From: Parasponia andersonii
Taxonomy: Eukaryota > Streptophyta > Magnoliopsida > Rosales > Cannabaceae
Direction: 5' to 3'
DNA length: 64,000 bases
NCBI GenBank assembly: GCA_002914805.1
Contig: JXTB01000201.1
Span: 16,268-80,267 of the forward strand
Shown one piece after another: positions 22,521-34,600 of the stretch; positions within the stretch are counted from its first letter, which is position 1; every line of letters starts with the position of its first letter. The notes below the pieces were generated by a model. It saw nothing but the letters and a program-made list of their open reading frames with translations. It searched no databases and was not told the DNA's origin. The translations under genes were made by a program, and so were the position numbers.

Positions 22521-23045
22521 AGAGTTTGCTTCCAATGGGTAGACCCTGCTTTCCTTTAGCCCTTCGTATAGCTAAAATGTTCCTTAGGGAGGGTCCACTT
22601 CCAACGGATGGATCCCGACTCTACTTTCCTTTAGCTCTTCGTATAGCTAAAATATTCCTTAAGGAGGGTCCACTTCCAATGGGTGGATCCCGACTCTGCT
22701 TTCCTTTAGCTCTTCGTATAGCTAAAATGTTCCTTAGGGAGGGTCCACTTCTAACGGGTGGATCCCGAACATGTTTTCCTTTAGCTCTTCGTATAGCTAA
22801 AATGTTCCGTAGGGAGGGTCCACTTCCAATGGGTGGATCCTTACCCTGCTTTCCTTTAGCTCTTCGTATAGCTAAAATGTTCCTTAGAGAGGGTCCACTT
22901 CCAATGGGTGGATCCAGACCATGCTTTCCTTTTGCTCTTCGTATCGCTAAAATGTTCCTTAGGAAGGGTCCACTTCCAATAGGTGGATCCCGACCCTGCT
23001 TTCCTTTAGCTCTTCGTATAGGTAAAATATTCCTTAGGGGGTCTG
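22520..23045. repeat. Tandem array A of the Tat element: 75-bp unit, about 7 copies
   Basis: CTTTCCTTTAGC recurs at 22549, 22624, 22699, 22774, 22849, 22924 and 22999, exactly 75 bp apart. Because 75 is a multiple of three, both strands stay open across the array (plus 22526-23128, minus 22621-23067), giving a 25-residue repeat on each. It lies in the untranslated part of the element, and the open frames are more simply explained by unit length than by a real protein. Confidence 0.92.
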
Positions 23046-24080
23046 CTGGCAAGCTTTTTGGTTGCATAGCTCTTTCCTCATCGTACGTTTTCTCGGGTCA
23101 TCGACAAGTGTTTTATTGCGCGATGTGATTCCCATAGTACGATTATTTTGAGGACTACTGGCAAGTTTTAGGTTGCACGGCCCTTTCCTCTTCGTACGTT
23201 TTCTCAGGCCATCGGTAAGCATTTTATTGCATGATGTGATTCCCATAATACGATCATTTTGAAGACTATTGGCAAGTTTTTGGTTGTGCAGCTCTTTCCT
23301 CTTCGTATATTTTCTTGGGTAGTCGACAAGTGATGTAATCCACATAGTACGATCGTTTTCGAGGTCTGCTAGCAAGTTTTCGGTTGCGCAGTTCTTTCTT
23401 CTTCGTACATTTTCTCGGGTCGTCAACAAGCGACGTGGTCCTCATAGTACGATCGTTTTTGAGGTCTACTGGCAAGTTTTTGGTTGCACAGCTCTTTCCT
23501 CTTCGTACGTTTTCTCGGGTCGTCGACAAAAGATGTGATCCCCATAGTATGATCGTTTTCGAGATCTACTGGTAAGTTTTTGGTTGCGCAGCTCTTTCCT
23601 CTTCGTACATTTTTTTGGGCCATCGACAAGCATTTTATTGCACGATGTGATTCCCATAGTATGATCATTTTGAGGACTACTGGCAAGTTTTTGGTTGCGC
23701 AGCTCTTTTCTCTTCGTACGTTTTCTCAGGTCGTCAACAAGCGACGTGATCCCCATAATACGATCGTTTTCGAGGTCTGCTGGCAAGTTTTTGGTTGTAT
23801 GGCTCTTTTCTCTTCGTACATTTTCTCAGGTCGTCGACAAGCGATGTGATCCTCACAATACGATCATTTTCGAGGTCTACTGGCAAGTTTTTTGTTGCGC
23901 AGCTCTTTCCTCTTCGTACATTTTCTCGGGTTATCGACAAGAGACGTGATTCCTATTGTACGATCATTTTTGAGGTCTTCTGGCAAGTTTTTGGTTGTGC
24001 AGCTCTTTCCTCTTCGTACGTTTTCTCGGGCCATCAGCAAGAATTTTATTGCACGATGTGATTCCCATAGTACGATAATT
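23046..24080. repeat. Tandem array B of the Tat element: 100/111-bp units with higher-order order
   Basis: Ten units. The CTCTTTCC landmark lies near 23070, 23181, 23293, 23392, 23492, 23592, 23703, 23803, 23903 and 24003. Two unit types occur: long (about 111 bp, with an extra TTTTATTGCACGATG-like segment and GAGGACTACTGG) and short (100 bp, with GAGGTCTACTGG). Their order is L L S S S L S S S L, so an L-S-S-S block of about 411 bp is repeated. Confidence 0.9.
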
Positions 24081-24094
24081 AATTGCGCAAATAG

Positions 24095-24510
24095 TGTGTA
24101 TAGTCCACCACTGTGGCAGACCTTTTTCTGTGGCAGCCCGGTATGATTTTTTGCCTATGCATCTAAAGCGTGGGGTCTACCATTATGGGCAGACCCTTTT
24201 CTGTAGTAGCCCAGAATGATTTTTTTTTGCCTGTGCAAATAAAACGTAGAGTCTACCACTGTAGGCAGACCTTTTTCCGTAGTCACCTGGTATGATTTTT
24301 TTCCTGTGCAAATAAAATGTGGGGTCTGCCACTGTGGGCGGACCCTTTTCTGTAGCAGTCTGGTATGATAGATCCATGTGGCAGAAAACCTGACCTATTT
24401 CAGAATTAAGCTTTTTAATAATATAAGCATTCACATGGGTCTCACGCATAAATAGTGCATGGGGTCTGCCACTATGGGCAAACCCCTTTTCCATAGCAAT
24501 CCAAAAGATG
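24095..24510. repeat. Tandem array C of the Tat element: about 74-bp unit
   Basis: Units begin near 24107, 24179, 24255 and 24328 with CCACTGTGGGCAGACC-like sequence followed by TATGATTTTTT and GTGCAAATAAAA. A partial unit lies at about 24450-24500. Spacing varies between 72 and 76 bp. A diverged pair of longer segments (TCCATGTGGCAGAAAA and TCCATGCGGCAAAAAG) follows. Confidence 0.8.
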
Positions 24511-24699
24511 AATCCATGCGGCAAAAAGGGAACTTGACCTGTTTAAGCTTTTCAATAATATAAGCATTCACATGGTCTTACATCATATGTATGTGTCTTA
24601 CACGTGATACTTTTTCAAGTGCTGAGCGTTCCACGTGTTCAGCAAGTTTTTTCCAGTCTTAAGTTCTTTCAGGACGTATGCACCATTGTCGAGTGCTTT

Positions 24700-27600
24700 A
24701 ATCTCCTCATAGGGTCCGATCTAATTGGAGTCCAGTTTCGAGAAATTCCCTATTCTGACTTTCAAGACCCAATCCCCGGCATTAAATCGTCGAGCACTAA
24801 CCTTTTTTGTGTAGTAGGACCTAGCCTGCTGGTGGTATGAAGCCAGGTGGACCAGGGCCATGTTTCTCGTTTCTTCTAGGAGGTCTATGTTGTGGCTTAG
24901 TTGCCGTTCATTTAAGGGGGCATCTCTTACCACTTTGGAGTGAAGGGTCGGGAGGCCGACCTCAGTCGGGATTATAGCCTCTGATCCGTAAACCATGGCG
25001 AATGGCATTCTTCCTGTCGACCTCCGCTCCGTGGTTCGATAGGCCCACACAATAGCCGGCAGCTCTTCTAACCACCTGCCTTTAGCCTCCTGCAAGTTCT
25101 TTTTGATATTGCTGAATATGGCTTTGTTTGTTGCCTCTGGTTGGCCGTTCCCCTGAGGGTAGTTCATGGGAGAGAAACTGAGCCTTATATCATACAACTC
25201 ACACAACTCCTTGAGCTTAGCATTTTGGAACTGTGTGCCATGATTAGCGTGTATCTCTTTCAGGATCCCAAATCAACAGATTATGTTCTTCTAGATGAAG
25301 TTAATCGTGTCTGCCTTACTAACGGTCACGTAGGCTTCAGTCTCTACCCATTTAGTGAAGTAATTCATGGCCAGCAGGATGTACCTCCTTCCCCCTAGAC
25401 TATTGGGGAGCTCTCCGATGATGTCAAGACCCCATTTAGCAAACGGCCAAAGAGTTATGTTTGAATGAAGTACCTTTGCAGGTTGGCATTTCATTGGGGC
25501 GAAACTCTAGCACTTATCACATTTCTTGACGAATCGGGCTACCTCTATCATCATGTATAGACAGAAGTATCCGGCCATTAGAGCCTTGTGGGCGAGGCTG
25601 TGTCCACCAGAGTGGTTGCCGCATACTCCCTCATGGATTTTCTCCATCAGTTTCTGCGCTTCGACGGGTCCTATACACCGCAGCATCGGACCCATTGTTG
25701 ATCTTCTATATAGTTGTTACCCTATCATCGAGTACCTGGCAGTCTTCAATCTGACTTACCTTGCTTCTTGGAGGTCCGCGGGCAGGTTCCCCAACGTCAA
25801 ATACTGGGTGATGGGTTTCATTCACCATTTGTCAGCAGATCTGGTTGTAAACACATGGCATGCAGGGGTCTGTAGGGGGTCCTCCATGTTCTCGCCTTCT
25901 AGGAGAACTTCTACACTTCTGGCCGTACCCTCGATTGACACATTCTTAGCTAGCTTATTGGCCCTCTAGTTCATCTCCATGGAAATCGGTTCAATATCAA
26001 AATTGCTAAAGCGAGCTTTTGCCCCCATTACCTTGGAGAAGTACCTGTGCAATCTCGGTTCTTTTACTTCGAAGTCTCCCCTGACCTGATCCATGATCAA
26101 TTACGAGTCGATCTTTACTGCGATGTTCTCGACTCCGAAGTGCAGAGCCAGCTCAAGGCCTTGTAGCAGTGCCTCGTACTCTGCCTTATTATTAGTTGCC
26201 TAGAAGCTGAGCCTCAAAGCTTTCTCAACTCTGAGACCCGTTGGGGTCTGCAGGACTATTCTGATACATGACCCTGAGACATTCGTGGATCCGTCGGTGT
26301 AGAGCGTCCAGGCTGAAGGGGGGCGAAGTTGAGATGTCTAAAACGGTTCGTGCAGCTCGCCGAAGGATTCGATTTCCACCAAGAAATCCGCCATGACTTG
26401 TCCTTTCTTCGCCACTCGAGGCCGATACTCGATGTCGTATATCCCAAACTCGATGGTCCACTTAGTCAGTCGTCCTGATAGGTCTGGCTTGGCCAAAATT
26501 TATCGGATGGGAAAATCTATATACACGGTGACCGAGTGTACCTCAAAGTACTGTCGGAGTTTCTTTTTAGCGTTGACCAGAGCGAGGACCAACTTTTCTG
26601 TCACACTATATCGTGTCTTGGCATCCAGGAGCATGCAATTTATATAAAATATTGGTTTCTGTTTGCCATCTTCCTCGATGAATAGTGCGGCACTAATCGC
26701 TACTTCGGATACTAATAAATAGGCGTACAGGCGCTCCTCCTCTACTGGGGAAGCCAGGATAGGTGAGTGACTCAAATACAGCTTGAGATCTATCAGTGCC
26801 CTGTCCTGTTCCTCCCCCCAGATGACAGTAGAGCTTTTCTTCAGGCATTGGAAGAAAGGCTTGCATCGGTCGGATATCTTGGAGACGAATCGGCTGAGAG
26901 CGGCTATCTTTTCGGCCAAGCGTTGGACCTCCCGAATTGTCAAGGGTCTCTGCACATTTGCGATCGAGGTCAGCTGGGTCGAGTTTGCCTCAATACCTCT
27001 CCTGCTCATGATATGCCCTAGGAACTGACCAGAGGACACCACAAATATGCATTTCTTGGGATTCAGACGCATCCGATATTGCCTCAGAATCTAAAAACAT
27101 TCGTCTAGATGTCTTAGATGGTCTGAATCTTTTCTGCCCTTCAAGACCATGTCGTCGATATAGATCTCCATAGTCTTCCCTAGTAGCTCGACGAACATCT
27201 TGTTCATGAACCTTTGGTAGGTTGCCCTCCCGTTCTTCAAGCCAAATGGCATGCGCCTGTAGTAGTACAGACCACGCTCCGTAATAAAATCCGTGTGGAT
27301 CTGGTCTTCCTCGTACAGGGGGATCTGGTTGTACCCAGAGTAGGCATCCAAAAAGCTCATTCTGTCGAATCTCGCCGTCGCATCTACCATTTGGTCGATT
27401 CTTGGTAGGGGGAAGCTATCCTTCGGGCAGGCATTGTTCAGGTTGGTAAAGTCTATGCAAATACGGTCATCGCCGATTTTCTTTTTCACCACCACCGAGT
27501 TGGAGACCCAACATGGGTACACGTATTCCCTGATCAGACTATTCTCCAGCAGCTTCTCTACCTCTTTGTTGATCGCCCTATTTTTCTCTGGTGCGAACCT

Positions 27601-28482
27601 TTGGGGATTCTGCCTGATTGAAGGGAAATTGGGGTCTATGTTCGGCAAGTGGCAAGTGTGCGCGGGGTATATCCTGGGCATGTCGTCGTGGGACCATGCA
27701 AAGACGTCCTCGTTCTGCTTTAGGAATCCCAACATCTTGTTCTTTTGCTCCTCGGGCAATAAGGCCCCGATTAGAATCACCCTCACCAATTCTGCCTCTT
27801 TCAAAGGGATCGCTACTAGCTCCTCGATCGTGGAGTCCAGACCGTCAGACTCCTCTTCGATTCGCTTCATGTATGCTGGCTGACGGTCCTTTGATTGCTA
27901 TCTGTCCCCGGTCGATGCGCTTGCACTCGCGTCGGCTCCCCTCAAGGCAATTGAAAAGCATTTCCTTGTGGAGGCCTGGTCTCCCTTGATGTCTATCGTA
28001 TAGGTAGCATCCTTTGATAGACATCTTAAAACTTGGTTGAGGGTGGAAGCGACCCCATGCATGGCGTGGATCCATCTCCTTCCCATGATGATATTGAAGA
28101 AGGACTGGCAGTCAATGACGACGAAGTCCACGTCCAAGCATCTCTCTGCAGCACAGACCTTCAGGGTCACGACGCCCAAGGGGCTGACCTTAGTGCTGTC
28201 GAAAGCGAACAGTGGCTGACAGGTTGGCCTAAGTGCGCTTCAATCCAGGCCCATGTTCTCGAATGTGCTAAGGAACAGGATATCGACGCTGCTCCCACCG
28301 TCGACAAAGACCCTTCCGACCAACGTAGAATCGATCTGCAGTTTAATCACCAAGGGGTCGTTGTGAGGCAGGCGTACCATGGTCAAATCTTGCTGGGTGA
28401 AAATGATAGGGGTGGCAGAGGCGCGACTTTCTCCCATCATCAAATGGTTGACGGAATGACCCATCCCTCTCAGGCGCTTCAC
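24700..28482 (-). pseudogene. pol: Tat pol: protease, RT, RNase H, archaeal-type RNase H, integrase
   Basis: Read on the minus strand. Protease: FVDGGSSVDILF in the segment 28482-28240. Reverse transcriptase: 27870-27091, with CIDFTNLNNACPKDSFPLP, a SGYNQIP motif, and catalytic YIDD at 27162-27151. RNase H: 27072-26500. Second RNase H (about 26350-25950): NNKAEYEALLQGLELA. Integrase: 25695-24721, with GNHSGGHSLAHKAL and CDKC of the zinc site, WGLDIIGELP for the first Asp, NHGTQF where the second catalytic Asp has become Asn, and GNGQPEATNKAIF for Glu. Stops and breaks lie between segments (for example near 25290, 25500 and 26490). RT alone is an intact 259-codon frame. Confidence 0.92.
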
Positions 28483-28639
28483 CCTTTCTTCGGCCTTTTT
28501 GAGGCATTTTTCCTTCTCCTCTTAACCCTAGGTCAGTTCTGGCCTGCCCATGATGGTCGACACTATCCTCAGAGTCTACTCTCCTAACCCGGAGGCCTGG
28601 GTCTGCTTCCCTTTTTGGGCCTGGAGCATCTTCCTGCGG

Positions 28640-30163
28640 CTAGGTTCCACTGGTTTTTACATACTGTTTCAACCTATCGGCATAGATCACCATCATGACC
28701 TGTGCGTAAAGGTTGTGGCAGTGGATGGTGTCATGCCCGTGGTCTTTGTGAAACTGGCAGTACCTATTCCTGTTCTTCATGTGCTCAAGGACGCCAGATT
28801 TGGGCGGGTCTTTGAAAATGCCCCTATCCCTATTTTGGAGGTAGATCATGTCGATCGAGGTGTTGAGCTCATACTTCAGCAGAGGATCATGGGATGTCTT
28901 CCTCCTCTTACCACCTTCCTGATTGCCTCGGATGGGGGCTTCCTATTTCGAAGTCTGCCCTTGGTCTGGTGCGGGCCTCTTCATCCCTTGTGGGGCTGGG
29001 GTTTGTACCGGCAATGTTGTTATCACGGCAGAGGTCTTGGGCATCTTCTGGTGGCTTTCCAGTATCCTGAATACCCCTTCTGACTTCGCCTAGACGTCCA
29101 CCATATTGTACGGAAGATTCAAAAGGAGATGGTCTGATAGCATGTATCTTGGCTGCAGGCTCCTGACGAACGAGCCTGCGGCTTGGACTGAGTCACCATT
29201 ATGAAGTAGGGACATCACCTCTAGAAAACGTGACAGGTACTCTCGGGGACTCGTCTGCGGCCTACTCTAACCGATAAAAGTCTCGCATGGTTTTTTGCTG
29301 TCTCTGGGCACCCACGTACTGGTTTAGGAAAAGTTTGCAGAAATCTTCGAACCCGTTTATGGATTTCTCTAGGAGCTGTCTGAACCATAACAGGGCTAAT
29401 CCCGCCAGGGTCGTAGAGATGACTTTACAGGTCATAGCCTCGTCCCTGGTTTCCAAGGCCATCTTCTATTGAAAGTGATATATATGATCGAGGGGGTCGG
29501 TTTTCCCCGCGAACAGCTTGAAGGTCAGGGTCGTGAAGTCTCTCGGCCTGGGCTCCATCTGGATCCAATCGACGAAGGCCGTCCGGTTGATCCCTCGCAT
29601 AGTTTGCTTTGGCAGATCGTCGGGGGTCTAGTTATGATGGGCCCTGAGTCTCTTACTCAACTCCGCCATCATTTCTTGCTTCCAGTCGGGAGGCGTACCT
29701 CCTGGGCTTCCATGGCGTCTTCTACCCACCGCCGCCCCGGTTTATAGGGGTCTCGTCTGGCTTTGCTTCGCCCCCTGCATCCACAATCCGGAAGGGGTGG
29801 GAACTTCCCCTCATGATTGGCCTCCGAACTCTTGTTGGACCTCTTCGTCAAATTCTTCTCTCCGCTGGCTCCTGGCCTTGCTTGCCAGCAGCCCTTCGAG
29901 GCGGCGTTGTCTCTATGCACTACTGTGACTTCGTTCCTTAACCCAGGACGGCCTCGTGGGCTATCTCCACCTTCCGATTTGCTTCCGTCAGGGCGGCGAG
30001 CATCTGATCCAACTTTTGCTCCAGATCTAGTCGTGCTTCCCTGGAGCTCCCTTCAGCGTCGGGACATGTGCTCCTGGTTATCATCCTCGAGGGTGTCATC
30101 CGATGTTGTATGGCCTTTTGTTCGGGGAGAGCGCGATCGTGAGTCCCCTACTCTTTTTCTCAT
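28640..30163 (-). pseudogene. gag: Tat gag (degenerate)
   Basis: Likely start ATG at 30163 (minus strand), just inside the upstream LTR. The N-terminal region is Arg/Ser/Asp-rich (RSRSPRTKGHTTSD). The capsid part is recognisable around 29462-29262 (TTLAGLALLWFRQL, LFLNQYVGAQRQQ). The nucleocapsid end at 28849-28640 has the Tat-type zinc motif YCQFHKDHGHDTIHCHNL. Several stops and frame changes lie between these blocks. Confidence 0.85.
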
Positions 30164-30194
30164 GCTCAATTGTTTCTCACTGAAGACGCCAAAC

Positions 30195-31025
30195 TGTTGG
30201 AGCAGTTTCTCACCAGCCATCCACGTGTCTCTGAACCGTTGATGCTGTGTCCTCCAACTGTCCACGTGTCCTTGCTATCCCAAAGTGCTCCGAACTTCAG
30301 TCAGGGTCGGAGAGGCGGGGGTGGCCACCTGTAAATACTCTACGATGCTTAAGTCAGTAGTTTTTCTTTGATTTAGGGCAGTAAAGATTTAGTTCTATCT
30401 GAGTATATCTTTGTTTCTTGCTCGTAAATTTTTAAATATTTCTTTTTGTATGCGTACATGCCTCCTCTTCGGGGACGCATGGCTCATATATATATGGTCT
30501 TGAAATTGTGAACCTCCTAGTTCTTAACCTCATGACCGAGTACCTTTTTCATCAAGACTTTTTTCAAAGGTCACGGGCCAAGATTATCGTGATTCCCCTA
30601 CACCGTTGTAGCCTAGTTTCCGCCATCCCTTATGGCTCGAGTCTATCAGGGACGAGATTTGGACAAATTACTGTTCTGTCAGGACGGCTTGCTCCCTACA
30701 CACACTTACTCAAGATCTCATTAAATGCACTGTCTGGGTCTAGAGCTGTGAGTTGCTTTCAATTTCAATTGTACTCTGGTGAAAGACCCTTGGGGCTTCC
30801 GACCCCCAGCTGTCGAGGTAAGGATCGGACTGGGCCAAGTCCATCCAGGGTCTAGGATGGACTCGGCCCTATCCTTGGACAGCCCAATGGCCGATGTGGT
30901 ACCACGTGCGACTCGCTGGCCTTTATTTAGTCACTCTCGACACATGTTGGATGGTGGGCCCTGTTCGTGACCTATTCTGTCACTTAGTCGTCCACGTGGT
31001 GTATGATTTGGGAACGGGTCCCACA
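30195..31025 (-). repeat. Tat element LTR, upstream (5') copy in element sense
   Basis: 831 bp beginning TGTTGGAGCA and ending CCCACA on the plus strand, the better-preserved copy at the termini. Next to it on the minus strand, GTTTGGCGTCTTC follows the LTR and resembles the TTTGGCGCC-type primer-binding region seen in Tat elements (inference). Confidence 0.9.
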
Positions 31026-31030
31026 CTACT
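31026..31030. repeat. Target-site duplication CTACT, right copy (Tat)
   Basis: Exact copy of 17688-17692, directly after the CCCACA end of the right LTR. Confidence 0.9.
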
Positions 31031-31640
31031 CTTAGTCAAATAGTTGGTTGTAACTCAGCCAAAGAAATTTGTGAAAGGACAAAGCAATCCTTTGCCATGA
31101 GATGCAGAGTCAATCTGATACAATATAAGTTGGCAGCCAAATAAATTTGTGAAAGAACAGAGCAATCCTTTTCCATGAGATGTAGAGTCAATCTGATACA
31201 ATATAAGATGCAACTACAAAACTTGAAGAAAAAGAGCTTAAGCATGACTGAATATCTTGACAAGGTGAAATCTCTTGTTGATGTTTTGGCCTCCTCTGGC
31301 TTTATTGTTAAACTAGAAGATCAAATTCTCCATGTTTTTAGTGGTTTGGGGCCAGAATATGACCCAGTAGTAGTACCTGTAACATCCTGAGTTGAGCTTT
31401 ACACTCTTACTAAGTTAGGTGTTGTTTTACTTGCTTATGAAAATCGCATTGAGCAATATAATACTATCAACTCTATTAACACTGATGGCACTCAACCATC
31501 TGCTAATCAACAATGAAATAATAATGGTGGAAGAGGTCCAAATCAACTTTTTCAGAATAACAATTGGGGTTACAACAACAGGGGTCATGATAAAGCCTTC
31601 CGTGGTGGAAGTTACTCCTATGAAAAGAACTCAAATCGGG
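31031..31640 (+). pseudogene. gag: Copia-1 gag, 3' part, with an 80-bp tandem duplication
   Basis: Continues the gag of 17349-17687 after the Tat element. Recognisable segments are CRVNLIQYKMQLQNLKK and MTEYLDKVKSLVDVLASSG, the usual Copia Gag core. A stop lies at 31388 and others follow. Near the start, AAATTTGTGAAAGGAC...AATATAAG (about 31058-31128) is repeated at about 31140-31208, an 80-bp tandem duplication that breaks the frame. Confidence 0.85.
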
Positions 31641-34600
31641 TGTAGTGCCAACTTTATGGAAAATTTAGGCATATTGTGCAACACTGCTGGTATAAGTTTG
31701 ATAAAAATTTCTGTAGTGTGTCTAACAACTCCTCACCGACCAACTTCATCTCAGGAAATCAATCCAAGTCAAATCCTGTTACAGGTGTTTCAACTACAAA
31801 TTCTGACTTTTTAACTGATGACACTTGGTTTCCAAATTCAGGCTCAACAAATCACATCACCAATGATTTGAACAATCTCAGCATCGCGGATAGAATAGCA
31901 AAGACCAAACAAGCTTGGTGTAGGCAATGGAGCAGGTTTGACTATAACTCATAATAGTTCCTCCATTGTTCATACTCAAAACTCTTCTAGGTCTTTTGTA
32001 TTATCAAACCTTCTACATGTTTCTCATATTACTCAAAACTTTCTTAGTGTCAGTCAATTTGCCAAAGACGATTGTGTCTATTTTGAATTTCACCCATCTG
32101 TTTGTCTTGTGAAGAACTAAGCCACACACATTGTGCTGCTTAAAGGGACCTTGCATAATGGCCTTTATCATTTCAACCTTTCTAAGTCATGTTGCCTTCC
32201 AACCAACAAGCACACTCTAAGTCAAGTCTCTTCAATTTTCCAAGCGAACCCAGCTAGTTTAACACCTAGCTTAAGACTTTCTAATTCCAAATTTACATCT
32301 TTTCATGTTTCTTTAAATTCAAAGAGTTCTATATTAGTTCAGTGGCATAGACAACTTGATCATCCAGCCTTGCCTATTTTGAAGAAAGTTTTGTTCAGTT
32401 GTACTGAATCAATTCCAATTAATGAGAACTTGTCTTTTTTTCAAGTTTGTCAAATGGGAAAAAGTCACAAGTTGCTTTTTTCAAATTCCTCTACTATGTA
32501 TGATGAACCACTGCAATTAGTTGAAGCTGATTTATGGGGCTCGACCCCAATTCCCTTTAAAAATAATTTTCGTTATTATGTCAGCTTTATTGATGTTTGT
32601 ACTCAGTTCGCTTGGATTTATTTGTTAAAAGCCAAATCTGAAGTCTAACAAACTTTTACCCACTTTACGTTACAAATAGAGCTTCTCTTGAACAACAAAA
32701 TCAAAACTCTCCAAACTGATTGGGGAGGAGAATTTCGATCCCTTACTTCTTTCCTCCAAATACATGGAATCCTTCATAGACAATCCTATTCACACATGTC
32801 AGAAAAAAATGGCATTGTTGAGTGAAAATATTGGGACGATGCTTATTCTTTTGCTGTGTTCCTTATAAACCTACTTCCAACTCCTGTTCTCCACGGTAAC
32901 AATCCTTTAGAAAAAATCTTCAAGTTAAAACCAAATTTCTTCTTCCTTAAGTTGTTTGGTTGTCTATGTTTTTTATATCTTTTCCGTTATAATACTCATA
33001 AGATAAATTTCAGGTCAGAACCTGGCACTTTCATTATGTATAGTCCAAAACATAAAGGTTATAAATGTCTTTCTTCAACTGGTAGGGTCTATATTTCTCG
33101 CCATGTGACTTTTGATGAATATTCTTTCCCTATTGTTTCCATCTAACCTAGTCTGCTACTTGAAACATTATCACAACATCTTCAAGCTTAGTCTCAAACA
33201 AAACCTATTCTACCCATTCTAGTTCCTTTTCACACAAACTCCATTGTTCCATGTCCTAACTTTCAACACGACAGCACCACATCAAGCTCTTTTCCTACTT
33301 CTCCTAGAGAAATGTCACCAATTCATTTTCAAGTCATTCCCGTGTCTTTCCACTCTATTCCATGCTCTCCTCCACAACTAGTAGTTCCCCCTCATTATCA
33401 ATAACCAACACTCACCCTATGATCACTAGGTCCAAGCTTGGGATTTTCAAACCTAAGGCATATATTTCTACTGACAGTTCCTATATGGAACCTTTTGATA
33501 TTAAAGATGCTTTGCAAGACTCACATTGGCGTTAAGCTATAGAACAAGTGTATCAAGCACTTTTATAGAACAAAACTTGGACCTTGATTCGAAGACCATC
33601 TGATAGATGCATCATTGGGTGCAAGTGGGTGTACAAAGTTAAGAAAAATCCAGACGACACTATCTCCTGCTACAAAGCATGCCTAGTTGCAAAAGGGTTT
33701 CATCAATCAACTAGTTTTGACTTTAGTGAGACCTTTAGTTCAATTGTTAAACCCACAACAATCTAAGTGATTCTCACTATTGCTGTTGCTCGAGGCTGGG
33801 ATACACGCCAACTTGATGTAAACAACGCATTCCTTAATGGTGATCTTCAAGAAGTTATATACATGAACCAACCACCAGGTTTTGAGCACTTTGATGGACC
33901 ACAATCACTTGTTTACAAACTTTGTAAGGCACTTTATGGGTTAAAGCAAGCTCCTCATGCATGGTTTGATAAGCTCCACTACTCCTTACATACCCTCAGA
34001 TTTACTTCCTCACAGGCTGATCACTCACTCTTTGTCAAGTTTTTTAACACATTAACCATATTTATCCCTGTGTATGTTGATGACATAATCATCAATAGTA
34101 GCAATTCTCATGAGATTCAAATTTTAATTCACGATCCCAACATGCGCTTCTCCTTGAAAGACCTCGGTCACTTAAATTACTTCCTAGGTATTGAAGTTTC
34201 TTACAGCAATGATGGTGGCTTGCTATTATCTTAAGGTAAGTATATTAGAGATCTTCTTCATTGTGCCAAGATATTAGGAGCCAATTCCATTTCCACTCCC
34301 ATGCATGGTGGTCTCCAACTCTCCGCTCGACAAGGTTCACCCATGGATAATCTCATTGTGTATCGAAGCATTGTCGGTGCCTTACAATATGTGACTGTCA
34401 CTCACCTTGACATTGCCTACGGTGTAAATAAAGTCTATCAGTTTATGCACCAGCCTCTAGACACTTATTAGAAGGCAGTGAAACGGATTCTCCGCTACTT
34501 TAAGAGGACAATCGATTTTGGGGTATACTTATCAAAATCACCTAATTTGTACCTCTATGGTATTTTAGGTGTTGATTGGATCTTAGAAACTGATGATCGC

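Larger units (their letters stand above)
17693..31025 (-). mobile_element. Tat/Ogre-type Ty3/Gypsy retrotransposon, 13.3 kb, inserted in Copia-1
   Basis: LTRs at 17693-18519 and 30195-31025 with a perfect CTACT target duplication. The coding genes lie on the minus strand: gag at about 30163-28640, then pol. The Tat assignment rests on the RT string NACPKDSFPLPRID, the DGGSS protease, and a second (archaeal-type) RNase H around 26000-26350 containing NNKAEYEALLQGLELA. The long 6.2-kb region between pol and the downstream LTR is also typical, and here holds an antisense gene and three tandem arrays. Numerous stops and frameshifts make it dead. Base composition is visibly GC-richer than the surrounding DNA. 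Confidence 0.93.

Noticed and set aside
22526-23128. 200-codon plus-strand ORF over the 75-bp array as a real gene
   Set aside because: Explained by a repeat unit divisible by three in the Tat untranslated region. No start context, splice link or domain supports translation.
22520-24510. Direct repeats as a CRISPR array
   Set aside because: Units are contiguous with no unique spacers, and they lie in a plant retrotransposon.
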